51,790 nucleotides of DNA from Dictyoglomus sp. (GCA_025060475.1 JANXBZ010000013.1:1-51790); one strand, 5' to 3'; shown: positions 8,731 to 17,348, numbered from the stretch's first letter. Translations and numbers: made by a program. Notes: a model not told the origin generated them from the sequence alone.

Positions 8731-9615
8731 ATGTCTGTTATTATCGATACTGAGAGAGGGAAAAAGGTTGCTGATCTTCTCTATAGGGTTTTCTCTACCA
8801 AGGGGATTCATGGAAAAACTGAAATGCCAGAGGATATGATACCTAAAGGTGTAGAAAAAGGTTCTATTGATCATATATTATTTATCACTCTAACAGTTTC
8901 TATTGATTATCAAAGAGATGCTACATTATTATGGGAAAGTTCAAGAAAAACTTTTGAAGATGCCGAAACAAAATATCTATTTGTTCCTAAATTATTATAT
9001 GAAACTCCCATAGAAAAAATTATTTTAGATATGCAAAAGTATAAACTGTCTAAGAAAATTGAAAAGGATGCTAATATTTGGAGAGGAATTGGAGTTACTT
9101 TTTATAAAAGATGGCAGGGTAATCCTTTCAAATTTCTCGAATATTGTGATTGGGATGCAGAAAATGTTTTGAAATATTTGAAATATTTAAAGTATGACTT
9201 TCCATATCTTCGTGGTCCTAAAATTAGTTCATTATGGTTAAGGATGCTAAGGGATAACGTAGGAATTCAATTGAAAAATTTAGAAAAAATTCCAATTCCT
9301 GTAGATATACATATAGCGAGAGCTACTTTAACTACTGGGGTTATTAGAGGTAAATTTAGAGATAAATTCAATAAAATATTTGAGCATATACGAAAAGCTT
9401 GGTTTGAAAGCGTTAAAGGGCTTAGATTAAAAGATAGAGAGATGATATCTTTAGATATAGATGAACCTCTATGGATACTTTCAAAGTATGGTTGTAGAAA
9501 TCGTGATGAGATTACAGGAGATTGTCTACTTTATGAGAGATGTGAAGCAAAAGAATATTGTGTAAAAGGGATGGTGAGAATAAAAGATGGTATTTTGGAG
9601 TTGGAAACACAATAA
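8731..9615 (+). CDS. HhH-GPD-like protein with four-cysteine C terminus
   Basis: This 294-residue protein has an ATG start with GGAG about 8 bases upstream. The centre reads FPYLRGPKISSLWLRML and then PIPVDIHIARATLTTG. This resembles the helix-hairpin-helix and following Pro-Val-Asp-x-His segment of HhH-GPD base-excision DNA glycosylases, where the Asp is catalytic. Near the C terminus lie four cysteines with spacing C-x9-C-x5-C-x5-C (YGCRNRDEITGDC, then C and C), placed like the Fe-S cluster loop of EndoIII/MutY but with unusual spacing. A lysine-type bifunctional active site is not obvious. It could be a divergent DNA glycosylase or an unrelated metal-binding protein. It has no operon partner. 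Confidence 0.5.
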   Translation: MSVIIDTERGKKVADLLYRVFSTKGIHGKTEMPEDMIPKGVEKGSIDHILFITLTVSIDYQRDATLLWESSRKTFEDAETKYLFVPKLLYETPIEKIILDMQKYKLSKKIEKDANIWRGIGVTFYKRWQGNPFKFLEYCDWDAENVLKYLKYLKYDFPYLRGPKISSLWLRMLRDNVGIQLKNLEKIPIPVDIHIARATLTTGVIRGKFRDKFNKIFEHIRKAWFESVKGLRLKDREMISLDIDEPLWILSKYGCRNRDEITGDCLLYERCEAKEYCVKGMVRIKDGILELETQ

Positions 9616-9918
9616 TTTATTAATCTCTTTTAGAAAGAGTTTGGGAATGTTTTATTAAAAGAAGTAAATTTTTTAAACTATTTTTTAGAAAATACTTAAG
9701 GATAGTAATGGTAAATGAGTAAGGTAAAAAGTCTAGACTTTTAATAATTGAATCTACTTAAGTTAGGAGATTTTGTTTTTTATTTTTACTAATTTTAAAG
9801 CATAAGACCATAAGTATAGAATATGTTATTCCATTCTTCTGTTATATATAGTATAGTCTCAATTTCTTTCTAAGTGACCTATCTCCATGCCTATCTACTT
9901 TTTGTTTATTAAGTTATC
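9616..9918. other. Gene-free stretch with two weak hairpins
   Basis: No coding sequence is convincing here. CTCTTT/AAAGAG (9625-9639) just after the preceding stop, followed by TTT, may be a weak terminator. A perfect 16-bp palindrome, AAAAGTCTAGACTTTT (9727-9742), could act as a bidirectional terminator or a binding site. Confidence 0.4.
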
Positions 9919-9949
9919 TTGACTTGGAGTTAACTCCAAAATTTATAAT
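9919..9949 (+). promoter_or_regulatory. MerR-type promoter and operator of the aldo/keto reductase
   Basis: The -35 TTGACT (9919-9924) and -10 TATAAT (9944-9949) are separated by 19 bp, the overlong spacer typical of promoters remodelled by MerR activators. The spacer holds the palindrome TTGGAGTTAACTCCAA (9924-9939); with flanks it reads CTTGGAG-TTAA-CTCCAAA, matching the CTTnnAG-N4-CTnnAAG pattern recalled for AdhR-type regulators. The dyad centre lies 7.5 bp after the -35, exactly as at 13698-13728. Confidence 0.85.
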
Positions 9950-9989
9950 TTTATTTATAACTAAAAATAATAATTAAGGAGGTATATGA

Positions 9990-11120
9990 ATGAAATACAG
10001 AAATTTGGGAAAACTTAATGTAAAAGTTTCTGTTTTAGGATTTGGCGCTATGAGACTTCCAACCTTAGGAAGAGAGTCCCAAATAGATGAACCTAAGGCT
10101 ATAGAGATGATAAGATATGCTATTAATCATGGAGTAAATTATGTGGATACTGCATATCCCTACCATGGAGGGCAAAGTGAAATAGTAGTTGGAAAAGCAT
10201 TAAAAGAAGGATATAGAGAGAAAACATATGTTGCTACAAAACTTCCTGTTTGGCTTGTTAGTAGAAAAGAAGATATGGATAAGTATTTAATGGAACAGTT
10301 GAAAAAATTAGATACTGATCATATAGATTTTTATCTTTTACATGCTCTTAATGAGAGTTCATGGCAGAGAATGTATAATTTAGGAGCTTTAGATTGGGGC
10401 GAAAAGATGAAAGAAAAAGGTCTTATTAGATATTTTGGTTTTTCTTTTCATGATAATCTGGAGGCTTTTAAAAAGATTATTGATGCTTATGACTGGGATT
10501 TTTGTCAGATTCAGTATAATTACATGGATATAAAAGAACAGGCAGGAAAAGAAGGTTTAGAATATGCAGGGAAAAGGGGTATTGGAGTAGTAATAATGGA
10601 ACCTTTAAGGGGAGGTAGATTGGTTAATCCTCCTGAGGAAGCAAAAAGACTTATGGAAAATTATAAAACAAAAAGATCTCCTGTAGAATGGGCATTACTT
10701 TGGATTTGGAATCATCCTGAAGTTTCCACAGTTCTTTCTGGAATGAGTACCTTGGAGCAAGTCAAAGAAAATATTGAGATCGCAGATAAGGCTGAAATTG
10801 GTTTGTTAACTCAAGAGGAGCTTAGGATTATTGAAAAAGTAAGAGATATTTATTTGGGGATAAAAGCAATAGATTGCACTCAATGTCAATATTGTATGCC
10901 CTGTCCCTATGGAGTAAATATTCCTCTAAACTTCCATCTTTACAATGAGGGAGTAAGATATAATAGTTGGGGAGCTCCTTCGTGGCACTATAATCATGGA
11001 ATGAATCCAGAAGAAAGGGCTGAAAACTGTAAGAAATGCGGTGAATGTGAGCCAAAGTGTCCTCAAAGTCTTCCTATAAGAGATCTATTAGAAAAAGTTG
11101 CAAGCGCCTTGAGTTCCTAA
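9990..11120 (+). CDS. Aldo/keto reductase with C-terminal 4Fe-4S ferredoxin motifs
   Basis: This 376-residue protein has an NADPH-dependent AKR barrel (residues 1-280) and a ferredoxin-like tail. The AKR features are GFGAMRLP, the catalytic Asp/Tyr in YVDTAYPYHGG, the Lys in VATKLP, and HIDFYLLHAL. The tail carries CTQCQYCMPCPYGV and CKKCGECEPKCPQ, two cysteine sets that can hold iron-sulfur clusters. Such fused AKRs reduce aldehydes or ketones and may exchange electrons with ferredoxin. It has an AAGGAGG ribosome site and its own MerR-type promoter. The operator shared with the cupin gene and the AdhR-like regulator in the window suggest induction by reactive carbonyls such as methylglyoxal. 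Substrate is not predictable. Confidence 0.9.
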   Translation: MKYRNLGKLNVKVSVLGFGAMRLPTLGRESQIDEPKAIEMIRYAINHGVNYVDTAYPYHGGQSEIVVGKALKEGYREKTYVATKLPVWLVSRKEDMDKYLMEQLKKLDTDHIDFYLLHALNESSWQRMYNLGALDWGEKMKEKGLIRYFGFSFHDNLEAFKKIIDAYDWDFCQIQYNYMDIKEQAGKEGLEYAGKRGIGVVIMEPLRGGRLVNPPEEAKRLMENYKTKRSPVEWALLWIWNHPEVSTVLSGMSTLEQVKENIEIADKAEIGLLTQEELRIIEKVRDIYLGIKAIDCTQCQYCMPCPYGVNIPLNFHLYNEGVRYNSWGAPSWHYNHGMNPEERAENCKKCGECEPKCPQSLPIRDLLEKVASALSS

Positions 11121-11202
11121 AGATTGTCAAAGAAATAGGAATCGGGGAGGTGAGAAGTAAGATTTACTGAAAAATTGGAGAGAAAATGATAAACTATTAA
11201 TT

Positions 11203-11628
11203 ATGAAATATGGAAGGAGAAGTATATCAATAAATTTAACAGAATTGATTTCAAAATTAAAAGAAAATTTTGAAGAAGATGAGAATATTATATTTGCATA
11301 TCTTTTTGGAGGATTAGCTAAGAATAGAATTTCTCCTATAAGTGATATTGATATAGCAGTATATTTAAGAAATGTAGCGAATATTGTGAATGAAAAAATT
11401 AGAATTTTGAATAAAATATGTGATTCTTTAAAATATGATGATGTAGACCTTATAATTCTGAATATGGCTCCTATCTCTTTAAAGGGAAGAATACTTCAAA
11501 ATAGAATAGTTATTATTGATAAAGATCCTTCTTTGAGGTATTCATTTGAGTCTTTGACTTTAAGAATGTTTTTTGATTTTTCTATAAAAGAAAAACAAAT
11601 TCTTTATAGGAGATATAAGCTTGGTTGA
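11203..11628 (+). CDS. mntA: MNT-type nucleotidyltransferase, antitoxin of HEPN/MNT pair
   Basis: This 141-residue minimal nucleotidyltransferase has the polymerase-beta-like motif FGGLAKNRISPISDIDIAV: G36-G37-x10-D48-x-D50. In MntA antitoxins the motif is usually GSx10DxD, so the Ser-to-Gly change is unusual but the two metal-binding Asp remain. A third acidic position is in DDVDLIIL. Characterised MntA proteins add AMP to the HepT toxin and silence it. The gene overlaps the HEPN gene by 8 bases, the usual arrangement. The ribosome site is weak. The pair lies between the aldo/keto reductase and the MFS gene in an accessory-looking stretch. Confidence 0.85.
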   Translation: MKYGRRSISINLTELISKLKENFEEDENIIFAYLFGGLAKNRISPISDIDIAVYLRNVANIVNEKIRILNKICDSLKYDDVDLIILNMAPISLKGRILQNRIVIIDKDPSLRYSFESLTLRMFFDFSIKEKQILYRRYKLG

Positions 11629-12046
11629 TAAAGCTCTTATTCTTAGAAAGATATCCGAATTGGAAGAACATTTAAAAGAATTAGACGAGTTTAAAGATAT
11701 AACCGTTGAAATTTATTCGAAAGATTGGAAAATACAGAGAATTATAGAGAGAACATTGCAGATTACTATAGAAATTTGTATTGATATAGCAAATCATATT
11801 ATTTCAGAGGAAGGCTTTAGAATACCTTCAAGTTATAGTGATACTTTTAAAGTATTGTATGAAAAAGAAATTATTAATAATGAGTTGTTAGAGATAATGG
11901 AAAGGATGGTAAGATTTCGAAATATAATAGTTCATAATTATGATAAAATTGATCCTGGGATTGTTGTAAATATAATTAAAAAAAATCTCAATGATTTCAT
12001 AAAATATAAAGATCATATTATTTCATACTTAAAGAGAAGAATTTAA
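11621..12046 (+). CDS. hepT: HEPN-domain RNase toxin (HepT family)
   Basis: This 141-residue all-helical HEPN protein carries the RNase motif Rx4HxY as RNIIVHNY (Arg100, His105, Tyr107) near the end of the third helix. HepT toxins cleave RNA and are inactivated when the partner MntA adenylylates the Tyr. The TTG start at 11621 is supported by AGGAG at 11608-11612 and gives an 8-base overlap with mntA. Motif residues are intact, so an active type VII toxin-antitoxin module is likely. It is convergent with the MFS gene, with only 2 bases between stops. Confidence 0.87.
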   Translation: MVDKALILRKISELEEHLKELDEFKDITVEIYSKDWKIQRIIERTLQITIEICIDIANHIISEEGFRIPSSYSDTFKVLYEKEIINNELLEIMERMVRFRNIIVHNYDKIDPGIVVNIIKKNLNDFIKYKDHIISYLKRRI

Positions 12047-12048
12047 AT

Positions 12049-13224
12049 TTATACTTTCCTTCTTTTTCCTCTTAGTAAAGTTAAGCCGAGAAAAGTAGAA
12101 ATTAAGGCAATAACTGTTAAGAATAAGTACATGCCCTTTAATCCTAAGATATCCGCAACATTGCCCGATATTAATGCTGTTAATGTTTGAGAAATAGCCA
12201 TTGCCATAGATAGAATTCCTTGGGCACTTGCTCTTTCCTCTTCCGATACAAGATCGTTAATATATACCACTGCAACAGTAATCATTATTGCAAAGGTTAA
12301 GCTATGGGTAAAAAGTTGTATTAAAATAACATCTAAGGCTTTGTTAGCCAAGGAATATAAAAATACCCTTATAGGTAATATTATTGAAGTGAATAAAAGA
12401 AGAGGCAATCTTCCTATTTTATCCGATAAATATCCCCATAGATAAGTAGTAGGTATTTCGGTAATAGAACATACAGAAAGAGCCCAACTAATATCACTAT
12501 TTGTCCCTCCTAAATGTTTAATTAAAAGATTGACATTTCCTGCAGAGCCCCCCATGGCAAAAATATAGATCATAAAGAATATTAAAAAATTTCTAACATC
12601 CGTTCTTGTTATAAACTTTTGTATATCTTTTATCTCTATCCTTCTTACTCCAGTTTTTAATTCTGGCTCCTTTAGAAGAAGAACTGTTAATAATCCAAGA
12701 AAAAAGATTAAACTTATTAACGGAAACATAATATTAGGTTCTGTAAGTTTGGGATAAAAACCAATAGTTAGCATCATTATTAAAAATCCTATGGGAGCCC
12801 ATACTCTTACTGATGCAAAGGCTTTTCCTGTGCCTATTCCAGTGGAATAGTCAAAGATTAAAACATTTGATAATGTGGTCAAAGAGTTCATAAAAATGCC
12901 TATAAGGGAGTACATAAAAACAAAGCCTAAAAATTGATTTAATCTTGGAAAGACTAAGAAGTATATTAGTATAAGTATTAGAGAACTTACTATTAAAAAA
13001 GGCTTTCTCTTTCTCAATCTATCAGAAAGATAACCTACATAAACCTGAGAAAGAGCACCAAAAAAGGCAGAAAGGGCAGAAAGGGTTCCTATCATTCCAA
13101 TAGAAAAATTCTTATATTCTCTTAAATAAACAGGTATAAAGAAGAATATAAAGGTCCAATTGGCATAATAAATGAAAAGAAAGACTTTTAAAAGCAGTAA
13201 ATCTTTATTTTTTATCACCTTCAT
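12049..13224 (-). CDS. MFS transporter
   Basis: This is a 391-residue major facilitator protein with about 12 membrane segments in two halves. The MFS loop signature is GYLSDRLRKRKPF after TM2, repeated as GYLSDKIGRLP in the second half, which fits the sugar/drug exporter MFS_1 group. Substrate is unknown. It starts 14 bases after the cupin gene stop and shares its MerR-type promoter, so export of a toxic metabolite or uptake linked to the cupin enzyme is possible. The start has an AGAGGT site. Confidence 0.85.
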   Translation of the reverse strand: MKVIKNKDLLLLKVFLFIYYANWTFIFFFIPVYLREYKNFSIGMIGTLSALSAFFGALSQVYVGYLSDRLRKRKPFLIVSSLILILIYFLVFPRLNQFLGFVFMYSLIGIFMNSLTTLSNVLIFDYSTGIGTGKAFASVRVWAPIGFLIMMLTIGFYPKLTEPNIMFPLISLIFFLGLLTVLLLKEPELKTGVRRIEIKDIQKFITRTDVRNFLIFFMIYIFAMGGSAGNVNLLIKHLGGTNSDISWALSVCSITEIPTTYLWGYLSDKIGRLPLLLFTSIILPIRVFLYSLANKALDVILIQLFTHSLTFAIMITVAVVYINDLVSEEERASAQGILSMAMAISQTLTALISGNVADILGLKGMYLFLTVIALISTFLGLTLLRGKRRKV

Positions 13225-13238
13225 ATGAATTTACCTCT

Positions 13239-13640
13239 TTATTCCTTCAAATTATCGTATTCTTCTTCAGAAACGGGCTCAAGCCATTGGGTTATATTTT
13301 CAGATGCGCTGATAACTACATGAGAAAGCCATGTATCCTTTCCTGCTCCATGCCAGTGTTTTACCCCACTTGGAACTTTTATCACATCACCAGGTTTTAG
13401 TCTTTGGGCTTTCTTCCCCCATTCCTGATACCAACCATATCCATCGATAATTAATAAAATTTGTCCATGGGAATGAGTATGCCAATTATTACGACATCCA
13501 GGCTCAAAGGTAACATTTATTACTTGAAAATTATATTTTTCCTCAGAGGAAACTAAGGGATTAAAATAAACCTTTCCTGAGAAATATTTACTTAACTCAG
13601 GAGAAGCAGGCTCTCCTTTTCCAAATATATTTTTTTCCAT
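13239..13640 (-). CDS. Cupin-domain protein, MerR-regulated
   Basis: This 133-residue single cupin has the metal-site motif NWHTHSHGQILLIIDGYG, with further ligands in PSGVKHWHGA, so a metal ion with three or more His ligands is expected. Similar small cupins with a WYQEWG segment occur beside aldo/keto reductases and flavodoxins; the reaction is unknown (they may be isomerases, dioxygenases or decarboxylase-like). It has a strong AAGGAGGA ribosome site. It is the first gene of a two-gene unit with the MFS transporter, driven by the MerR-type promoter at 13698-13728. Confidence 0.85.
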   Translation of the reverse strand: MEKNIFGKGEPASPELSKYFSGKVYFNPLVSSEEKYNFQVINVTFEPGCRNNWHTHSHGQILLIIDGYGWYQEWGKKAQRLKPGDVIKVPSGVKHWHGAGKDTWLSHVVISASENITQWLEPVSEEEYDNLKE

Positions 13641-13697
13641 TTCTTTCCTCCTTTTTATTCATAATTATTTTTTCTTCCCTTATGGAATATAGGTTTA

Positions 13698-13728
13698 AAT
13701 ATATATCTTAGAGTTAACTCGAAGTCAA
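13698..13728 (-). promoter_or_regulatory. MerR-type promoter and operator of the cupin-MFS unit
   Basis: Read on the minus strand, -35 TTGACT (13723-13728) and -10 TATATT (13698-13703) are 19 bp apart. The spacer carries CTTCGAG-TTAA-CTCTAAG (13707-13724). Spacing, dyad sequence and dyad position match the promoter at 9919-9949. Confidence 0.85.
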
Positions 13729-13777
13729 TATTTATGATCTTTAAAAAGAATTGATAAGAAAGAAGAATGGGAATTCC

Positions 13778-13980
13778 AAGATAGTAGATAGTGTGATAGA
13801 TCTTATTGGGAATACTCCCATGATAAGGCTAAATAAAATTGGGGAGCATGGAATGGCAGAAATTATTGGAAAGATAGAATCTTTTAATCCAGGAGGAAAT
13901 GTTAAGGAAATGTCTTTGCATCCTTAAAAATGGCAAAGGATTTGGGAGAAGGAAAGAGAATAGTAGTTATACTTCTGATA
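13778..13980 (+). pseudogene. cysK: Remnant of cysteine synthase (CysK)
   Basis: From 13781 the plus strand reads IVDSVIDLIGNTPMIRLNKI and then KIESFNPGGNVKE, the unmistakable N terminus of O-acetylserine sulfhydrylase, PLP-lysine region included. After about 45 residues the sequence jumps to MAKDLGEGKRIVVIL, the C-terminal end of the same family, so roughly 230 residues have been deleted. Stops and a frameshift follow. There is no start codon with a ribosome site. It lies between the cupin promoter and the DraG-like gene and marks a recombination scar. Confidence 0.85.
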
Positions 13981-14010
13981 ACTGTATGTAAAATTTTAGA
14001 AAAATTGCTT

Positions 14011-15045
14011 TTAATATATTCTCCTTGTTTTTTGACTTAACTCAAACAAATCATCGGCAATCTTTAAAATAACATCCTTAAGTTCTATCTTTTGGATCCA
14101 TTCTTTAGGAATGTTATCAATTCCTAAATAGGCTCCTAATATATTACCTGTTATTGCTCCAGTACTATCACTGTCTCCATCATGATTTACAGCAGAAATT
14201 AAAGCTTTTCTAAAATCGTTTCTATATTTTAAAGCACAATATAAAGATATAGATAAGGCTTCTTCCCCTGTAAACCCTTGTCCTAATTTAGGTATGGCAG
14301 AAATATCTCCAAGAGAACTCTTAGAAAGTTTATAGGCCTCAATTAGAGCTTCTACAAGTTCTTCACTTTTTTTACAATTCTTCAGCTTAGAAATGACTTC
14401 CATTAAGGCTTCTTCTAAATCTAAACCATCAATTATAGCAGAAATAAAATAAGCTAGAGCACCTCCTGCCAAATATCCTGTAGGATGTCCATGGGTTATT
14501 GCTGAAAAATCAACAGCCATATCAAAAGCAACATTCTTAGGATATGCCAACCCACAAGGTGCAATTCTCATAACTCCTCCACATCCCTTACTATTGTTTA
14601 TAGGATTATCTAAAGTGCCCATTTTTCCAGAAGAAAGAGCGGATATGCAAGTCTTTCCAGGGGCTTTTATCTTATAAAGTTCTCTTATTTTTATCAGAAA
14701 TCCAACATTTATCTCCTCAAAGTTTTTTAAAGGAAAACCTTGAGTATAAAGCCACCTCAGATAAGAATGATACATAACTTTTTTGTGATCAACATATGAA
14801 CTATTTATAATTTTATAATTTTCAAAGATTAATATTCCTTCTGCGGTAAAAAGAGTCATCTGAGTATCATCTGAAAATTCTGAATTACTGTTATCTTTTA
14901 CTATTAAATCTGTAATTCCCTCATTTCCATATATTTTAAGAATTTCCTCTCTTTTTAAAAATTCAACAGGATAGCCAAGAGCATCACCTATAGCTCCCCC
15001 AATAAGACATCCCCTAAATTTTTTTAGAAGTTCACTTTTAAACAT
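14011..15045 (-). CDS. ADP-ribosylglycohydrolase (DraG family)
   Basis: This 344-residue protein has the family's metal-binding residues: GCLIGGAIGDALGYPVEF at the N terminus, FSDDTQMTLFTAEG, GCGGVMRIAPCGL with ITHGHPTGY, and HDGDSDSTGAITGNILGA near the end. These coordinate two Mg2+ ions in enzymes that remove ADP-ribose from proteins or small molecules. Length matches the family. The ATG at 15045 overlaps the last base of the upstream HEAT remnant and lacks a good ribosome site, so the two may once have been translationally coupled. The substrate is unknown; nearby genes give no ADP-ribosyltransferase partner. Confidence 0.87.
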   Translation of the reverse strand: MFKSELLKKFRGCLIGGAIGDALGYPVEFLKREEILKIYGNEGITDLIVKDNSNSEFSDDTQMTLFTAEGILIFENYKIINSSYVDHKKVMYHSYLRWLYTQGFPLKNFEEINVGFLIKIRELYKIKAPGKTCISALSSGKMGTLDNPINNSKGCGGVMRIAPCGLAYPKNVAFDMAVDFSAITHGHPTGYLAGGALAYFISAIIDGLDLEEALMEVISKLKNCKKSEELVEALIEAYKLSKSSLGDISAIPKLGQGFTGEEALSISLYCALKYRNDFRKALISAVNHDGDSDSTGAITGNILGAYLGIDNIPKEWIQKIELKDVILKIADDLFELSQKTRRIY

Positions 15046-15405
15046 TATTTTAAGAATTTATATTTATTCTTTTCCCACCATTCAATCCATTTGTTTATAT
15101 TATAGTCAAAATGAATGCCTGTAATCTTTCTAAGGAATCTTATTACAGCATCTTTTACATTAAAATGGGAATCATTTAATATTAGTATCAGTGCTTCTAT
15201 TGCTCTTTGATCTTTTATCTCTCCTAGAGCATAGGCGGATGCTTCTCGCACAAATGGATTTATATCTCTTCTCTGTTATATCCAAGTCTTCTTATATTTG
15301 GATCACTATGATTTATGACTTTAATCAGTTCTTCTATATTTACCTATTTCTCATATTCCAAATAGCTTAATCCTTTATCTGCAATTATTAAAGATAAAGA
15401 TCTTT
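15045..15405 (-). pseudogene. Broken HEAT-repeat gene
   Basis: The 3' part (15045-15251) encodes VREASAYALGEIKDQRAIEA and another HEAT helix pair ending WIEWWEKNKYKFLK. Upstream on the same strand the repeat continues as VNIEELIKVINHSDPNIRR in a different frame, so a one-base indel lies near 15265. Further upstream, ADKGLSYLEYEK is cut off by a TAG just before VNIEEL. The gene is therefore a decayed HEAT protein, perhaps once coupled to the DraG-like gene. A short functional product from the GTG at 15251 cannot be excluded, but no ribosome site is seen. Confidence 0.65.
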
Positions 15406-15784
15406 TTTAGAAGGAGAAAGATAAAATCTGGTGCATAAAAACTATTTTTCTTTTAGCAAAATAGTTAGTGAGATATGCGCCAGTATAATAAGATAGAAAG
15501 AATTAAGACTGTGCTCACTGTCCTTGATATAAACAGGAAGTTAAAACTTTATCTAATAAGCTAAAAAGAACTGACTTCTCTTATAGAAGACATGAATATT
15601 TTTTAAAAGAAAATATTACTTATCTATCTCTGAAAGTTATATAAATTTGCCTATTATGGCTTATTTACTAAGAATTTATCTATATTTCTTAAGAGTGGCA
15701 CCTATGTCCATACCAAGTGCTAGTAGATTATTTTCTTTTTGATATAATGATTATTAAATATTAATATTCTTGGAGGATTTAATA
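15406..15784. other. Gene-free stretch upstream of mgsA
   Basis: About 380 bases hold only short frames with stops and no recognisable domain. They may contain further decayed sequence. The ribosome site of mgsA (GGAGG, 15772-15776) is at the right end. Confidence 0.4.
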
Positions 15785-16273
15785 ATGGAATATAAAAAAA
15801 TTTTAATGGGAAAACAAAAGAGAATTGCCTTAGTGGCTCATGATAATAAAAAGCAAGAATTACTGGACTGGGCTAAATTTAATAAAGGCACTTTAGCTCA
15901 GCACATACTTTATGCTACAGGAACCACAGGGGATATTTTGGAAAAAGAATTGGGATTGAAGATTAATAAACTATATAGTGGTCCCTTGGGAGGAGACCAA
16001 CAGATAGGAGCCAAAATAGCAGAGGGGGAAATAGATTTTCTCATATTCTTTTGGGATCCCTTGGAACCTCTGCCCCATGATCCCGATGTAAAGGCTCTTT
16101 TGCGTATTGCAGTGGTATGGAATATTCCCATAGCATGTAATAGAGCAACAGCAGATTTTCTTATCTCTTCCCCTTTAATGAATACTGAGTATGAAAGATT
16201 AGTTCAAGATTACTCCGATTATGTACATAGAAAGATAAAGTTGATGGAGAATGGAGGAGAAAATATATACTAG
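15785..16273 (+). CDS. mgsA: Methylglyoxal synthase
   Basis: This 162-residue enzyme converts dihydroxyacetone phosphate to methylglyoxal and phosphate, a bypass of lower glycolysis. The start at 15785 is chosen because GGAGG lies 8 bases upstream and because active-site numbering then matches the E. coli enzyme: Asp20 in AHDNK, Asp71 in [11 protein letters not shown], His98 and Asp101 in [17 protein letters not shown] and CNRATADF are further family marks. It appears to be monocistronic and precedes the Ugp-like operon by 184 bases. Two carbonyl-stress-type promoters lie within 6 kb, which may be a functional link. Confidence 0.96.
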   Translation: MEYKKILMGKQKRIALVAHDNKKQELLDWAKFNKGTLAQHILYATGTTGDILEKELGLKINKLYSGPLGGDQQIGAKIAEGEIDFLIFFWDPLEPLPHDPDVKALLRIAVVWNIPIACNRATADFLISSPLMNTEYERLVQDYSDYVHRKIKLMENGGENIY

Positions 16274-16457
16274 GTTTCTTTTTTAAATATTTCCTCATAA
16301 CTTTTAAATCTTTACAAAACCTTTAAACCCTTTTAAGTATTGCCTTACATTAAAGCTTTAAAATTTCTTTAACTTATTAAAGTCAAAATTTAATATTTTC
16401 TTAAAGCTTATTTAAAATTAGCCCTCTATACTTCTGCTTGAAAGGAGCTTATTGAAT

Positions 16458-17348
16458 ATGAAAAGTAGAGTTCTATTTAAAAATAAGTTTGTCCCATTAA
16501 TTTTTCTCTTACCTCAAGTAATATTTGCAATATTATTTTTCTTGTATCCAATATGGGAATCTTTTGTATTATCCTTTCAGCAAACAGATCCTTTTGGTAT
16601 AAATCAAAAGTTTGTTTGGTTTAAAAATTATATAGATTTATTTACAAGTAAAGATTTTTTGAATGCTCTTTTTGTGACCACTGTTATATCTATTTCTATA
16701 GTTTTTATAACAATTCCAATTTCTCTTCTTTTAGCTCTTATGGTTGAAAAGCCTATTTATAACAGTAAATTGTTTAAGACGTTATTAATATGGCCCTTTT
16801 CTATTGCTCCTCCTGTTGCATCGGTAGTTTGGGTTTTTATTTTTCAACCATCCATTGGAATCATTTCAAGATTATTGGAAAGTATTGGATATGACTGGAA
16901 TTATATATTAAATGGAGGACAAGCCTTATTTTTAATTATATTCGTTTCTTCTTGGGCTCAGATTGGGTATAATTTTATATTTTATTTGGCTGCACTTACA
17001 TCAATACCTAAGTCTCTTATAGAATCTGCTAAAATTGATGGAGCAAATTCTAAAAGAATTTTCTGGCATATTATTTTTCCCTTTATTTCTCCTACAACTT
17101 TGTTTCTTTTGATAATGAATTTAATTTTTTCCCTTTTTGAAACTTTTGGTATAATTGATGCTCTCACAAAGGGTGGTCCAGCAAAAGCCACAGAGACTCT
17201 CATTTATAAATCTTATGTTGATGGGATAACAAAGTTTGATCTTAATAATTCAGCTACTCAATCAGTAATATTGTTTTTTATAGGTATTTTACTTACCTAT
17301 TTACAGCTTAGATTTTTTGAGAGGAGAATTTATTATCATGGAATCTAA
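16458..17348 (+). CDS. ABC sugar/phosphodiester permease (UgpA/MalF type)
   Basis: This 296-residue inner-membrane permease has six predicted membrane segments and the EAA loop contacting the ATPase (LIESAKIDGANSKRIFWHIIFPF). It belongs to the CUT1 carbohydrate and glycerol-3-phosphate importers. The start is set at ATG 16458, 10 bases after GGAG, rather than the TTG at 16452. It is the first gene of a four-gene unit with a second permease, a UgpB-like binding protein and a phytase-like protein. No ATPase gene is in the unit; a shared MsmK/UgpC-type ATPase elsewhere is expected. Confidence 0.92.
   Translation: MKSRVLFKNKFVPLIFLLPQVIFAILFFLYPIWESFVLSFQQTDPFGINQKFVWFKNYIDLFTSKDFLNALFVTTVISISIVFITIPISLLLALMVEKPIYNSKLFKTLLIWPFSIAPPVASVVWVFIFQPSIGIISRLLESIGYDWNYILNGGQALFLIIFVSSWAQIGYNFIFYLAALTSIPKSLIESAKIDGANSKRIFWHIIFPFISPTTLFLLIMNLIFSLFETFGIIDALTKGGPAKATETLIYKSYVDGITKFDLNNSATQSVILFFIGILLTYLQLRFFERRIYYHGI

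Noticed and set aside
9727-9742. Palindrome AAAAGTCTAGACTTTT as a definite terminator
   Set aside because: It is over 100 bases past the preceding stop, the stem is A/T-rich and the T run is short; the role is unclear.
15406-15769. Decayed signalling or transposase gene
   Set aside because: Short frames (for example near 15474) showed no family motif that could be supported.
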